Positions 1 through 8,479 of a DNA stretch of 64,000 bases are shown here, in pieces. Each line of letters begins with the position of its first letter. Position 1 is the stretch's first letter. The notes under the pieces were generated by a model, which did not search any database, had not been told where the DNA came from, and saw only the letters and a list, made by a program, of their open reading frames with translations. Both the position numbers and the translations under genes were made by a program. Source of the DNA: Paenibacillus_AB sp036577625. Its GTDB lineage: Bacteria > Bacillota > Bacilli > Paenibacillales > NBRC-103111. The stretch covers positions 1 to 64,000 of the forward strand of contig NZ_JARBDC010000069.1 of NCBI RefSeq assembly GCF_036577625.1, given 5' to 3'.

Positions 1-53
1 AACTTTTCTTGCTCTTCCACCGTTAAACGAACAGGGTTTTGGATTGGACGCAT
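1..53 (-). CDS. Start of an insertion-sequence transposase, cut by the window edge
   Basis: A minus-strand reading frame starts with ATG at 53, preceded by AAAGAGG about 9 bases upstream, and runs off the left edge. The visible residues are MRPIQNPVRLTVEEQEK. A short basic start followed by 'LTVEEQEKL' is a common opening of IS630-family transposases, but 17 residues are too few to be sure. It lies just beyond the point where the ComP-like gene at 107-817 stops, which is what an insertion-sequence junction would look like. The 54-106 segment would then contain the element's end; I could not define the terminal repeat or target duplication. Confidence 0.4.
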   Translation of the reverse strand, partial: MRPIQNPVRLTVEEQEK

Positions 54-106
54 CTATGGATACCTCTTTTTAGCACTAATATACCATATCCATCCAATCT
101 ATACTA

Positions 107-817
107 TTAGAGTTGAGAGAGTACTAGGTATAGTTTATTGTTTACATTTTGTTGACCGATCCATGAGAACCAGACTATCACTTGATAGGCAACCAATACA
201 TACAGGACGTACACCATTCTGAATTTTAAATGCAGCCCGCACTTTTCTTTGAAAAAAGCTATCAAAAAGTGCAGAAATGCAATGGCGATGCACGGCAAAG
301 CTATGCCTAGCATTAATTTTGCAATTCCATCCCCCCTTGCGGAGGCGGCTAAACTCATAAACGTCACTCCGACATTAAGAAACAGAATGGATAATATCTT
401 AGCGGATCGGGAGTTTCGAACCTTTATGTAGAGTAGAAGCGCTACCGAAAAACATATAATCTCGGCCAAAATCGGTAAAACATCGCGTTTCAAAGAATTT
501 TTCACTTCTTTTAACCCTACTTGTATAGACTGCCCGTCCCGGATCACCTCCAGAGTATCAACCTGTTCAACCGCTCTCCACTTCGTAATGGTCATGTGTT
601 GATCCGGGTGATTGCCATTAACTTTGTCGATAATATCTCCAATCCGAACATCCAATCCCTTTACTTCATCCTCTAACGATCTTACTACCCATTGACTACT
701 TTCGGTTTGGTTAACGTATATACCAAGGAAAGGGTACTTTAGATGAAGATAGCCGAACCACAGCTGCAGAGCTAACAGAAAGATAATGCCTATTGAAAAA
801 TAAAATGTTCGCATCAA
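107..817 (-). pseudogene. ComP-like sensor histidine kinase, N-terminal part only
   Basis: 236 residues with an N-terminal membrane segment (about 5-22), a PDZ-like region (about 40-105, with 'VRIGDIIDKVNG'), then at least four more membrane segments. This is the arrangement of the input half of ComP, the quorum-sensing kinase that detects ComX pheromone. ComP proteins are normally over 700 residues with HisKA_3 and ATPase domains. Here translation stops in the membrane region at 107, and a transposase-like start lies 54 bases further on. The gene is AT-rich compared with the rest of the window, pointing to acquisition from elsewhere. Most likely a remnant truncated by an insertion sequence. 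The start at 817 follows a GGAAGGTGAT ribosome binding site. The family assignment is by architecture only. Confidence 0.6.
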
Positions 818-898
818 TAAATATCACCTTCCATTTTTAACCTTATAATACGTATAATAATAGTGTAATCTATTTGAAACGAATTGAGGAGGGTTTAT

Positions 899-1075
899 AT
901 GCAAACCATTACTTGGTCGTCCGACTTACAGGCATCGGTACGGAAAACAAAAAATCGTTCTTCCCTTGTTACTCATGGACCATTGACTTCTCTGGAACAA
1001 AAAACTTTAAAGAACGTTCTCAACAAAACACATTCCAGAAGACCTGAGAACGAGCCTCGTTATCTTTGGATATAA
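899..1075 (+). CDS. Small 58-residue protein divergent from the ComP-like gene
   Basis: ATG at 899 follows a strong GAGGAGGG at 886-893, with an AT-rich promoter-like stretch (845-870) before it. An in-frame TTG at 884 lies inside the ribosome binding site and is rejected. The product is basic and soluble, with no signal peptide or membrane segment, and ends in PRYLWI with a tryptophan next to last. ComX pheromone precursors are of similar size and carry a modified tryptophan near the C-terminus, and this gene sits next to a ComP-like receptor. However, it does not match the usual ComX N-terminus and no comQ prenyltransferase gene is seen. Real gene likely; pheromone role speculative. Confidence 0.5.
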   Translation: MQTITWSSDLQASVRKTKNRSSLVTHGPLTSLEQKTLKNVLNKTHSRRPENEPRYLWI

Positions 1076-1083
1076 TTGAGACA

Positions 1084-1115
1084 AAGCCAGGATCCGCAAT
1101 ATCGGATCCTGGCTT
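1084..1115. terminator. Bidirectional hairpin between convergent genes
   Basis: A perfect 13-bp inverted repeat (AAGCCAGGATCCG with its complement, 6-base loop) lies 8 bases after the stop of the small ORF and 3 bases beyond the stop of the convergent amidohydrolase gene. U-runs are weak on both sides, so termination efficiency is uncertain. Confidence 0.6.
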
Positions 1116-1118
1116 ATA

Positions 1119-1823
1119 CTATGCCTGCTCCCCCCGACAAGCCTCAACAAATTGCTCGAACAACTTCCGCGAAACGTCGTCGACGCCGGCCGTATCTTCG
1201 GGGTGCCACTGCACGCCTACGACGAAGCGGGCGGACTCGCATTCGATCGCTTCGACGATGCCGTCTTCCGCCTTGGCGGTGACGCGCATGCCCGGGGCGA
1301 CGTCCTTGACCGCCTGGTGATGGAAGCTGTTCGTCTTGAATTCGGCCGCGCCGGCTATGCGTCCGATCCTGCTGTCCGCCTCGGCCCGGACGCGGTGGGA
1401 CAAATGGCTCCGCGGCGCATTCTGGCTGTGCTTCAGCGCCCGGCACTGCGAGTACACGTCTTGGTACAAGCTGCCGCCCAAGGCGACGTTAAGCACTTGA
1501 AGCCCGCGGCAAATGGCGAAGATCGGCTTCTGCTCCGCCATATATTCGCGGATTAGGAGCAGCTCCTGCCGGTCCCGTTCGGGCGTAATGCGCCCGAGCT
1601 GCGGCAGCGGCTGTTCGCCGTAATAGTCCGGATCGATATCCGGCCCGCCGCTGAGCAGCAGGCCGTGCGTCGCTCCGCACAGCGTCCGGACTTCCTCATC
1701 TCCCAGCCCGAACGGCACGATGACGGGAATGCCCCCCGCCTTCAAAATCCATTCGGAATACGCATGCTTAAGTCCGGCATACTCGTCCTCGCAATTGGCC
1801 GTTACGGCAATGATCGGTTTCAT
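1119..1823 (-). CDS. Gamma-glutamyl-gamma-aminobutyrate hydrolase family protein (peptidase C26)
   Basis: 234 residues of a class I glutamine amidotransferase-like fold. The nucleophile cysteine is in AICRGLQVLN (about residue 105), and the His/Glu pair is in GVQWHPE (about 207-209). 'LLLSGGPDIDPDYYG' is typical of the PuuD/peptidase C26 family, which hydrolyses gamma-glutamyl amides such as gamma-glutamyl-GABA in polyamine breakdown. Start chosen at 1823 (MKPIIAVTA) because GGAGGGG lies about 6 bases upstream; the longer ATG at 1856 has no ribosome binding site. Neighbours give no polyamine pathway, so the substrate is unknown. Cytosolic. Confidence 0.85.
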   Translation of the reverse strand: MKPIIAVTANCEDEYAGLKHAYSEWILKAGGIPVIVPFGLGDEEVRTLCGATHGLLLSGGPDIDPDYYGEQPLPQLGRITPERDRQELLLIREYMAEQKPIFAICRGLQVLNVALGGSLYQDVYSQCRALKHSQNAPRSHLSHRVRAEADSRIGRIAGAAEFKTNSFHHQAVKDVAPGMRVTAKAEDGIVEAIECESARFVVGVQWHPEDTAGVDDVSRKLFEQFVEACRGEQA

Positions 1824-1940
1824 CCGTTTCCCCTCCGCGTCGTTCGATCGTTCCACTCAATTTGGTTATACATGATGCCCCGGATCGTGTAAACTGTTTC
1901 CAAGATGTAAAAGATGAAGCAAAGGGGAGGGACCGGTACG

Positions 1941-2501
1941 ATGAAATTCGTTTTGCTGTTCGGACCGCAGGCCGTCGGGAAGATGACGGTCGGTCAGGAG
2001 CTGGCGAAAAGAACCGGCTTGAAGCTGTTCCACAATCATATGAGCATCGAGCTGGTCGCCCCGTTTTTCAGCTACGGCACGGCGCCCGGGAAACGGCTGG
2101 TGATGCTGATCCGCCGCGCGATATTCGAGGAAGTGGCGAACAGCGACCTGGACGGTTTGATTTTCACCTACGTCTGGTCGTTTGACAGTCGGGCCGATTG
2201 GGATTATGTCGAGGAAGTATGCCGCATATTCGAGTCCAAGGGCGGCGACGTTTATTTTGTCGAGCTGGAGGCCGATCCGGAAATCAGGCTGGAACGCAAT
2301 AAAAGCCCGCACAGACTGCTGCACAAGCCGACGAAACAGGATCTCGCGTTTTCCGAACGGGATTTGAAGCAGTCGATGGAACAAAAACGGCTGAACTCCC
2401 GGGACGGAGAAATCCGGAGAGCCCGTTACATGCGCATCGACAATTCGACGTTGAGCCCGGAGGCGGTCGCCGACATGATCAAGCAAAGGTTTGATTTGTA
2501 G
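1941..2501 (+). CDS. P-loop AAA-type nucleotide kinase-like protein
   Basis: 186 residues. A Walker A motif GPQAVGKMT lies near the N-terminus, followed by a kinase-like region ('GLKLFHNH'), a putative Walker B strand ('DLDGLIFTYVW') and a basic C-terminal half. It resembles small shikimate-kinase-like or adenylylsulfate-kinase-like P-loop proteins of unknown substrate that are common in Firmicutes. Start at 1941 is supported by AAAGGGGAGGG at 1921-1931; an in-frame upstream start at 1914 is not. Single-gene unit between a divergent amidohydrolase and a convergent DUF4127 gene. Substrate not predictable. Confidence 0.75.
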   Translation: MKFVLLFGPQAVGKMTVGQELAKRTGLKLFHNHMSIELVAPFFSYGTAPGKRLVMLIRRAIFEEVANSDLDGLIFTYVWSFDSRADWDYVEEVCRIFESKGGDVYFVELEADPEIRLERNKSPHRLLHKPTKQDLAFSERDLKQSMEQKRLNSRDGEIRRARYMRIDNSTLSPEAVADMIKQRFDL

Positions 2502-2591
2502 AAAAAAAGAGGGAACCGGGCGATGCGCGCACCGTCCCGAATTCCCCGATTTGATCGCTCGCTCTCCCGCACCTACGAACGATCTTGAATC

Positions 2592-4145
2592 TTATTGTTC
2601 CAGCGCGACGTCGAACCCGACCTCGAACATGCGGCTCCACGGCAAATGCACGTCCTCGATCCGAACCCGCCCCGGACAGCCCTCCTGTACGTATTCGGCG
2701 AAAAATTGCTCGAGCTTCGCGCGGATGACCGCGTACACTTCGTCCTGCACGTGGGTCAGCTCGTAATAGCTCGCTCCGAGCTTCGGCAGCTCGTTATGGA
2801 TGACGTCTTTGCGCACGATCGCCTGGTAGCCCCAATCCTCGATGAGGCGGAAATAGTAGTACGCCCGGCTGCGGTTCAGCCGCTCGGCCGAATCGCCCTC
2901 GCGCCCGCGATAATACGATTCGATCACCGCATGGGAGACGACGGTGCCCATCGTATTGCCCGACGTGTTCCACGCGGCGTACGCCGCGATGTCGTGCAGC
3001 AGGCCGGCTCGGCTGACCAGCTTCATGAACGGATGATCCGAGCCGTTGCTGACGGCGACGTCGGCCAACGCGACCAGATGCCCTTCGCGAACGTAATGGC
3101 GGATCGCCTGGACGAACTCCCTCGTGTTCGTTTCCGAGAAATAGGAGCGGTGCCGCTGCCCGTACGGCGTCGAGCATTCGGCCATCTCCTTCTGGCCGAC
3201 GGGCGGCGAGTTCGTCATCAGGATGAAGTCGGTGCCGCACGAATTGTCGTGAGCGACCGCTCCGGCCGCCGTCAAATGCGACTTGATGCTTTCGCCGAGC
3301 GAGCGATCCTCGTATTTCGGCACGACGAACGGGCCGTGAACGGAGGAATAGCGGACGAACGCTTTCGGCACGTAGCCTTTCGCCTCGCAAAACGCCCGCG
3401 CGAACAGCGTGCAGCCGATTTCGTCCGCGCCCGGATAAATCATGATTTTGTCGCCGAGATCGAGCTCCTCCGCGAGCAGCGACAGCTTGCGCTGCTCCAT
3501 CGGGCTGAAGCCGTACTTCGAATTGTCGTCCAGCGGGATGATCAGGAAATCGATCACGCCGTCGCGGACCAGCTTCATCGTCTCCCGGTTGACGAACGCG
3601 TTCGTCCCGCGCCGGGTTAAAAAGTCGGACAGCACCTCCGTCGGAATCGCCGCCGTCACGGACGCCAGCTTCGCCGTCTCCGCTTCGTCCAGCCGCTCCT
3701 GCTCCGCCTTGTCGGTCAGCCAGCCGTACGTATAAATTTCGTTGCCGTAATCCGCATAGTAGTCCGGCTCCTCCTCCGAGCTGGAATACGCCGGCACGCG
3801 GGTAATCAGGTTGAACGCGTATATGCGCAAGCGGGGATTGCTTCGCTTCAGTTCGGCAAGTACGCCGAGACGCTCTTTGCAGACGTCTTCCGACGTATGG
3901 TGCAGCCGCGACGGGACGATGCCTCCGTGCACGAGCATGTCGATCGACACGATCAGACTGTCCGCGCCTTCGGCGGCGCCGGTCAGCCAGTCGCGCACGG
4001 CGCCGGTATCGGCGGGCGTCTTTTTGCGCCCGAGCAGGCCGATGTCGGGCACCTCCAGCGTCAGGTCGGTCATGGAAGCCAAATATTGCGGGTAGCGGTA
4101 ATTGCACGGCCTTTCGTCGAGCGGAACGTATACGATTTTGGGCAT
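2592..4145 (-). CDS. DUF4127 family protein
   Basis: 517 residues beginning MPKIVYVPLDERPCNYRYP, the hallmark of DUF4127 proteins ('vPLDdRPvN'). These are found mainly in Firmicutes and have no established biochemical function. Other conserved-looking stretches are 'SIDMLVHGGIVPSR', 'IIPLDDNSKYG', 'YPGADEIG' and 'VALADVAVSNGSD'. No signal peptide, so cytosolic. Full length for the family. AGGAGAGACATC lies directly upstream of the ATG at 4145. Transcribed alone; no neighbouring gene suggests a pathway. Confidence 0.85.
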   Translation of the reverse strand: MPKIVYVPLDERPCNYRYPQYLASMTDLTLEVPDIGLLGRKKTPADTGAVRDWLTGAAEGADSLIVSIDMLVHGGIVPSRLHHTSEDVCKERLGVLAELKRSNPRLRIYAFNLITRVPAYSSSEEEPDYYADYGNEIYTYGWLTDKAEQERLDEAETAKLASVTAAIPTEVLSDFLTRRGTNAFVNRETMKLVRDGVIDFLIIPLDDNSKYGFSPMEQRKLSLLAEELDLGDKIMIYPGADEIGCTLFARAFCEAKGYVPKAFVRYSSVHGPFVVPKYEDRSLGESIKSHLTAAGAVAHDNSCGTDFILMTNSPPVGQKEMAECSTPYGQRHRSYFSETNTREFVQAIRHYVREGHLVALADVAVSNGSDHPFMKLVSRAGLLHDIAAYAAWNTSGNTMGTVVSHAVIESYYRGREGDSAERLNRSRAYYYFRLIEDWGYQAIVRKDVIHNELPKLGASYYELTHVQDEVYAVIRAKLEQFFAEYVQEGCPGRVRIEDVHLPWSRMFEVGFDVALEQ

Positions 4146-4448
4146 GATGTCTCTCCTAGCGCATGATGATATAGAGCATTTTTTCTTTTAAGAACAAAAC
4201 TTTGGAGAATAACTCCATTCTATCACGTGCGCGCCGCCAGGAAAAGCGACGCCTCGACGTCCGCTAAAATAAAAATCGGCGCCGCATCGGCTTCAGGATA
4301 CGCCGGACTCCTTTACCAGATATCCGAGCCGAATACGCGAACGGACGCGACGTGCTTGTCTTTCCCCGCTATGTTACGATAAGTATTGCGCCCGATTCGT
4401 ATGGGCATATTGCGATAGTAGAACCGATCCGAAAAGGAGTGAAGCCGA
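4146..4448. other. Intergenic region between divergent DUF4127 and nagZ-like genes
   Basis: No gene seen. It must contain promoters for both divergent genes. A weak candidate for the plus-strand gene is TTGTCT (4354-4359) with TAAGTA about 18 bases downstream. I see no strong palindrome or leader structure. Confidence 0.3.
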
Positions 4449-5675
4449 ATGAGGACGACCCGAATCGCCGCTCCGCTGCTGCTCGCGATGCTGCTTGCGG
4501 CCGGATGCGCCGGCTCGACCAAGCCGAACGAAGCGTCGCCGGATACGGGGCAGCGGCCGGAAACGGCGGCTCCCGCGCCGGAAGATCCGATCCGGACCAA
4601 GTTGAATGCGATGACGCTCGACCAGAAGCTCGGGCAAATGGTCATTGCCGGTATCGACGGAACGGAAGCGGGCGAGCAAGCGAAAAGCTTGATCGCGAAC
4701 GATTACGTCGGCGGCTTTATTTTATACAAGCCGAACATCGAATCGACGGCGCAGACGGTTCGGCTGCTGAACGGCTTGAAGGAGGCGAACCGCGCCAATC
4801 CGGCCCCGCTGCTGCTGAGCGTCGATCAGGAGGGCGGCCGGGTGAACCGGATGCCGGGCTCCTTCGTCTCCGTCCCGGCGAGCCGGGATATCGCCAAATC
4901 CGGCGACAGCAAAAAGGCGCGGGCGATCGGCGAAGCGATCGGCGACCAGGTCCGCGCGCTCGGCTTCAACGTCAATTTCGCGCCGGTATTCGACGTCGAC
5001 AGCAACCCGAACAACCCGGTGATCGGCAGCCGGTCGTTCGGCTCGAAGGCGTCGGTCGTCGCTTCGTTCGCCGCCGAAGAAATGGCCGGTCTGCGCGCCA
5101 AGCGGGTCATTCCCGTCGCGAAGCATTTTCCCGGACACGGCGACACCTCCGTCGACTCCCATCTCGAGCTGCCCGTCGTCGCCAAAACGGCGGACGAGCT
5201 GCGGAAGCTGGAGCTCGTTCCGTTCGCCGAAGCGATCCGCGCGAAAGCCGACATGGTGATGGTCGCGCACATTTTGCTGCCGCAGCTCGATCCCGACCGC
5301 CCTTCGTCGATGTCGTCCAACATTATAACGGAGCTGCTGCGGAACGAGATGGGCTTCGACGGCGTCGTCATTACCGACGATATGACGATGGGCGCCATTT
5401 TGAAGCATTACGATCTCGGGCAGGCGGCCGTTCAATCGGTGAAAGCCGGCGCCGATATCGTGCTCGTCGCCCACGATTACGCCAAGGCGAAACAAACGCT
5501 CGCCGCGCTGAAGCAAGCGGCGCAATCCGGCGTAATCGCGGCGGACGCCATCGACCGGAGCGTTTACCGCATCCTTGCGCTTAAGGACCGCTACAAGCTG
5601 AGCGACGCCCCGTCCGGCCCCGTCGACGAGAGCGCGATCAACGCGGAGCTCAAAAAGGCGATCGGCGGTCCGTGA
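4449..5675 (+). CDS. nagZ: Lipoprotein beta-N-acetylhexosaminidase, glycoside hydrolase family 3
   Basis: 408 residues. A lipoprotein signal peptide ends in LLAAGC (cysteine about residue 20), followed by a proline/glutamate-rich linker and a GH3 catalytic barrel. The NagZ motif KHFPGHGDTSVDSH is present, with the His of the D-x-H loop as general acid/base, as is 'VITDDMTMGAI' carrying the nucleophile aspartate. The enzyme removes terminal GlcNAc from muropeptides in cell-wall recycling; in Firmicutes such enzymes are extracellular or membrane-anchored, as here. Shorter than the B. subtilis NagZ, lacking its C-terminal extra domain. AAGGAG lies 8 bases before the ATG. The convergent neighbour begins 115 bases later. 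Confidence 0.88.
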   Translation: MRTTRIAAPLLLAMLLAAGCAGSTKPNEASPDTGQRPETAAPAPEDPIRTKLNAMTLDQKLGQMVIAGIDGTEAGEQAKSLIANDYVGGFILYKPNIESTAQTVRLLNGLKEANRANPAPLLLSVDQEGGRVNRMPGSFVSVPASRDIAKSGDSKKARAIGEAIGDQVRALGFNVNFAPVFDVDSNPNNPVIGSRSFGSKASVVASFAAEEMAGLRAKRVIPVAKHFPGHGDTSVDSHLELPVVAKTADELRKLELVPFAEAIRAKADMVMVAHILLPQLDPDRPSSMSSNIITELLRNEMGFDGVVITDDMTMGAILKHYDLGQAAVQSVKAGADIVLVAHDYAKAKQTLAALKQAAQSGVIAADAIDRSVYRILALKDRYKLSDAPSGPVDESAINAELKKAIGGP

Positions 5676-5789
5676 CGTACGGATCCGCACAGCAACGCGA
5701 TTCTGCGATGCATGTTCCGTCGGGGGGCCGCGCCGCCCCCTCCCAAAACCTCGACATATCGACTGGATTGCCCGGCACCCTGGATCCGG

Positions 5790-6818
5790 CTACGCCTCCA
5801 AACGAAAAAACGCTTCTCTGCCTTCGACGATCGACCGGGACGAGACGAACAGAAACGTCTGGTTAATGCCCGTAAACTGCTCCACGTATTCCGACAGCGC
5901 CTCGTACGCCTGATAATACGGAAACAAAACGTACGGCGATTCCCCTTCCCCCGCATGCAGCAGCTCCGGCCGGAGCGCCTTACGCATCAGGCCGGAATGA
6001 ATTTTGCGGCCGCGCATGACGCGCTCCTGCAGCCGGACGGTCAGCCCGATCGCGCGAATAAGACGCTGCCGTTCGGGACTGGCGAGGTCGGCTTTTTGCA
6101 GCGCCTTCGCCAAATCGCGCACGCGCTCGATCATCGTCTCATACGTGCGGAACAGCTCCCCCGGCTCGACCGGATCTTTCCGGTTCAGCCAGCGGTCTTC
6201 GCGGATCAGGGCGGATATTTCTTTCCCCGACTCGATGTAAGACCGCACCTCCTCGATTTGCAGGCGCATTTGCGGCCTGTACGGCGTCATGCGGCCGACC
6301 ATCAAATCGTGCTGGATGTAGTAAAGGAGCGTGCGCAGCATGCTTTCCGACTTCATGAGCAGCACTTCCTCCCGTTCCCGGTGAACCGGCTTGCGGATCA
6401 TATTGACGGCCGTGCCGACGAGCATGCCGATGATGACGAGCATGAGCTGATGATAGGCGGCGTTGCCGTGCAACTCGTCGGACGTTCCGATCGTATTGAC
6501 GGCCACGATGACGGCCAGCGTGAGCGATGCCGTTTGTCGCAGCTTGACGTGAACGGCCATAATGAGCAGGGCGACGCCGGCAATGACAAGCGAATAGTCT
6601 CCGATGACGAGCGCGGCGCAAATCGAGAGCAGCGCGGCGAACAAAGCGCTGGCCAGATGCGACAATGTATGCTTCAGCGACCGGTACACCGAAGGCTGAA
6701 CGGCGAGCATCGAGATGATGCCGGCGAAATGATCCGGCTCCAAATGCAGAAGACGGGCAACCGCAATGCTGATCGCGATTGAAATGACCGTTTTGACGAC
6801 GCGAAGACCGACCAACAT
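5790..6818 (-). CDS. Aromatic acid exporter family membrane protein (ArAE_1/DUF939 type)
   Basis: 342 residues. The N-terminal half has about four to five membrane segments (residues 1-140, beginning 'MLVGLRVVKTVISIAISIAVARLL'-like text), with the family pattern 'HFAGIISMLAVQPSVYRSLK'. It is followed by a charged cytosolic helical C-terminal half with coiled-coil character. This is the layout of the small Firmicutes aromatic acid exporter family. Substrate unknown. GGTGGAGG precedes the ATG. Two near-palindromic AT-rich boxes lie upstream (6844-6861 and 6901-6918) and may be operators. Confidence 0.8.
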   Translation of the reverse strand: MLVGLRVVKTVISIAISIAVARLLHLEPDHFAGIISMLAVQPSVYRSLKHTLSHLASALFAALLSICAALVIGDYSLVIAGVALLIMAVHVKLRQTASLTLAVIVAVNTIGTSDELHGNAAYHQLMLVIIGMLVGTAVNMIRKPVHREREEVLLMKSESMLRTLLYYIQHDLMVGRMTPYRPQMRLQIEEVRSYIESGKEISALIREDRWLNRKDPVEPGELFRTYETMIERVRDLAKALQKADLASPERQRLIRAIGLTVRLQERVMRGRKIHSGLMRKALRPELLHAGEGESPYVLFPYYQAYEALSEYVEQFTGINQTFLFVSSRSIVEGREAFFRLEA

Positions 6819-6843
6819 TCAAACCTCCACCTTTCCGCACGAA

Positions 6844-6918
6844 TTATGTCATATATCATAACACAAAACCGAATGAACGGAACGAACATTTTGTTTAGCG
6901 TCATGTTATATGACATAA
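6844..6918. promoter_or_regulatory. Two inverted AT-rich palindromic boxes upstream of the exporter gene
   Basis: TTATGTCATATATCATAA at 6844-6861 is itself nearly palindromic. It recurs in inverted orientation as TCATGTTATATGACATAA at 6901-6918, matching 15 of 18 bases. The pair flanks the region where the exporter promoter should be, so they could be repressor sites. No regulator gene adjoins, and the binding protein is unknown. Confidence 0.4.
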
Positions 6919-6983
6919 ACATTTCGTGAGATGCGTTCGGATGCTCCCTTGGCGTGCATGTGGAGATGGTTTTTCGGACATAC

Positions 6984-7122
6984 GGCTAACGAACCGAGCG
7001 ATCGTTATCGGATTCGAATACGGGGGTTTGAAATTGCAGCGAACTCCATTGTCGTTATTTCCGGCAAATCGGCTCGTTTTCTTCCATTTTCGGCTCGATA
7101 ACGATGTCTCGATTCGTTAGCC
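6984..7122. repeat. MITE-like element with 27-bp terminal inverted repeats
   Basis: Left arm 6984-7010 (starting GGCTAACGAA, ending ATCGTTATCG) and right arm 7096-7122 are inverted copies with 24 of 27 matches, enclosing 85 bases without a gene. Size and structure suit a small non-autonomous element or a dispersed intergenic repeat. No target duplication was found by eye. The remaining intergenic sequence up to the terminator at 7210 shows nothing else. Confidence 0.5.
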
Positions 7123-7209
7123 TGGAAAACGTTCGTTTTTCCGCCGATAAGCATGCTGCAGTTCGTTGGCCATCGCCCCGGATCCGCCCGGTCGCCGAGA
7201 TATCGTCAA

Positions 7210-7250
7210 AAAATAAAGCTTCCCAAACGGCAAAGCCGTCAAGGAAGCCT
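7210..7250 (-). terminator. Rho-independent terminator of the MFS transporter gene
   Basis: Read on the minus strand: GGCTTCC, an inner ACGGC/GCCGT stem with a 3-base loop, GGAAGC, then TTTATTTTTTG. It lies about 70 bases downstream of the transporter stop. Confidence 0.8.
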
Positions 7251-7318
7251 TCTATGATGCAGGCGCGGTTGCGAATCGCCCTATTCTCCAACTATGCCGG
7301 CCGGACGCCGTTTCCGGT

Positions 7319-8479
7319 TCACGCCCCGATACGTTGCCGGTTCCGGCCGAGCTGCCGCATCGCGACAAATCCGGCCCCTCCGACGAAGCAGAGCAGCGCG
7401 GCGATCCGAAACAGAAGCGGAAACCCGGCATGATCGATCAGCCAGCCGCCGAAATTGCTCGCGATCAGCACGGCCATGCTCGTGTACACCATGCTGAACA
7501 GCGTTTGCGCCGTCGTCTTCCAGCCGTCCGGGCATAAGTCGTTCGCGCATTGGACGCCGGCGGCGTAAAAGAGCGCGAACGTAACGCCCTGCAGCGGCTG
7601 GCTGAGAAGCAGCACCGCCAGCGGCGGATCGAACGAAACGATGCACAGCCGCAGCGCCGCCGTAAAGGCGCCCACCGCCAGCATCGCGCGATAGCCGAAC
7701 CGTTCCGACAGCCGCGCGGCGAAAATGAAAAACGGCAGCTCGGACAAGGCCGATACGGCCGTCAGCCAGCCGATTTTTTCCGAAACGTTGCCGCCCGTCG
7801 AGCCGAGATAAACGGAGAAAAAGACGCTGAAGCTTTGCGTTCCGCAGGCGACCAGCAGCACAAGCAGCAAAAACGCCGCGAACTTTTTGTCGCGGAGCAG
7901 CTTGCCGACGTCGCGCAGCGAAGCCGACTTGCGCACGCCGCCTTTTTCGAGCACGAGCGTGATCGCGAACACGACGACCATGAACGCCATATAAAATGCA
8001 AACATATGCCGAATGCCGATATGCGTGTACAGCATGCCGATCGGCGAAACCGTGAGGGCGAAGCCGATCGAGCCCCAAACCCGCGCCGCGCCGTACGTTT
8101 GCCGGTGCTTCTGCGCGTGCGCGACCGCGATCGCGTCGGACAGCGGCACCATCGGCGAGTTGAACACGGCCAGCGCGACCGCCGTCGCCGCGTACAGGGC
8201 GAAGCCTCCGCCGGTCGAATAGCCGAACGCGATCGCCGGTACGGCGAGGCTGCACAGCATAAGCACCGCTTTCTCGATCCCGTGCTTGTCGCACAGCAGC
8301 CCCCACACCGGCTGCACGAACAGGGCGACGAGCGGGCCGATCGCGTACAGCGCCCCGATTTGCTGATTCGTTAGGCCGACCTCGCGGAACCAATAGCCGA
8401 GAAACGGCGAATACGAAGCGGCCGCCGCGAAAAAAAAGAAGTAGTAAACGTGAGGCGCGTACTGATGCAAGCGGTTCAT
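7319..8479 (-). CDS. MFS transporter (MFS_1-like, nucleoside/phenylpropionate permease type)
   Basis: About 386 residues with twelve predicted membrane segments. The N-terminus 'YYFFFFAAAASYSPFLGYWFRE' and 'QIGALYAIGPLVALFVQPVWG' are typical of the MFS_1-like family (PPP/NHS type), which includes LacY-like and nucleoside permeases. The loop 'GLLCDKHG' is the family version of the MFS cytoplasmic motif. Start chosen at 8479 (MNRLHQYAPH) with GGAG 10 bases upstream; in-frame starts further up (to 8569) lack signals. Its own terminator follows at 7210-7250. Substrate unknown. Confidence 0.85.
   Translation of the reverse strand: MNRLHQYAPHVYYFFFFAAAASYSPFLGYWFREVGLTNQQIGALYAIGPLVALFVQPVWGLLCDKHGIEKAVLMLCSLAVPAIAFGYSTGGGFALYAATAVALAVFNSPMVPLSDAIAVAHAQKHRQTYGAARVWGSIGFALTVSPIGMLYTHIGIRHMFAFYMAFMVVVFAITLVLEKGGVRKSASLRDVGKLLRDKKFAAFLLLVLLVACGTQSFSVFFSVYLGSTGGNVSEKIGWLTAVSALSELPFFIFAARLSERFGYRAMLAVGAFTAALRLCIVSFDPPLAVLLLSQPLQGVTFALFYAAGVQCANDLCPDGWKTTAQTLFSMVYTSMAVLIASNFGGWLIDHAGFPLLFRIAALLCFVGGAGFVAMRQLGRNRQRIGA

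Noticed and set aside
884..898. TTG start at 884 for the small divergent ORF
   Set aside because: The TTG is part of the ribosome binding site stretch; ATG 899 has correct spacing.
1119..1446. Arginine-rich frames overlapping the C26 peptidase gene
   Set aside because: Shadow frames of a well-supported gene with conserved catalytic motifs.
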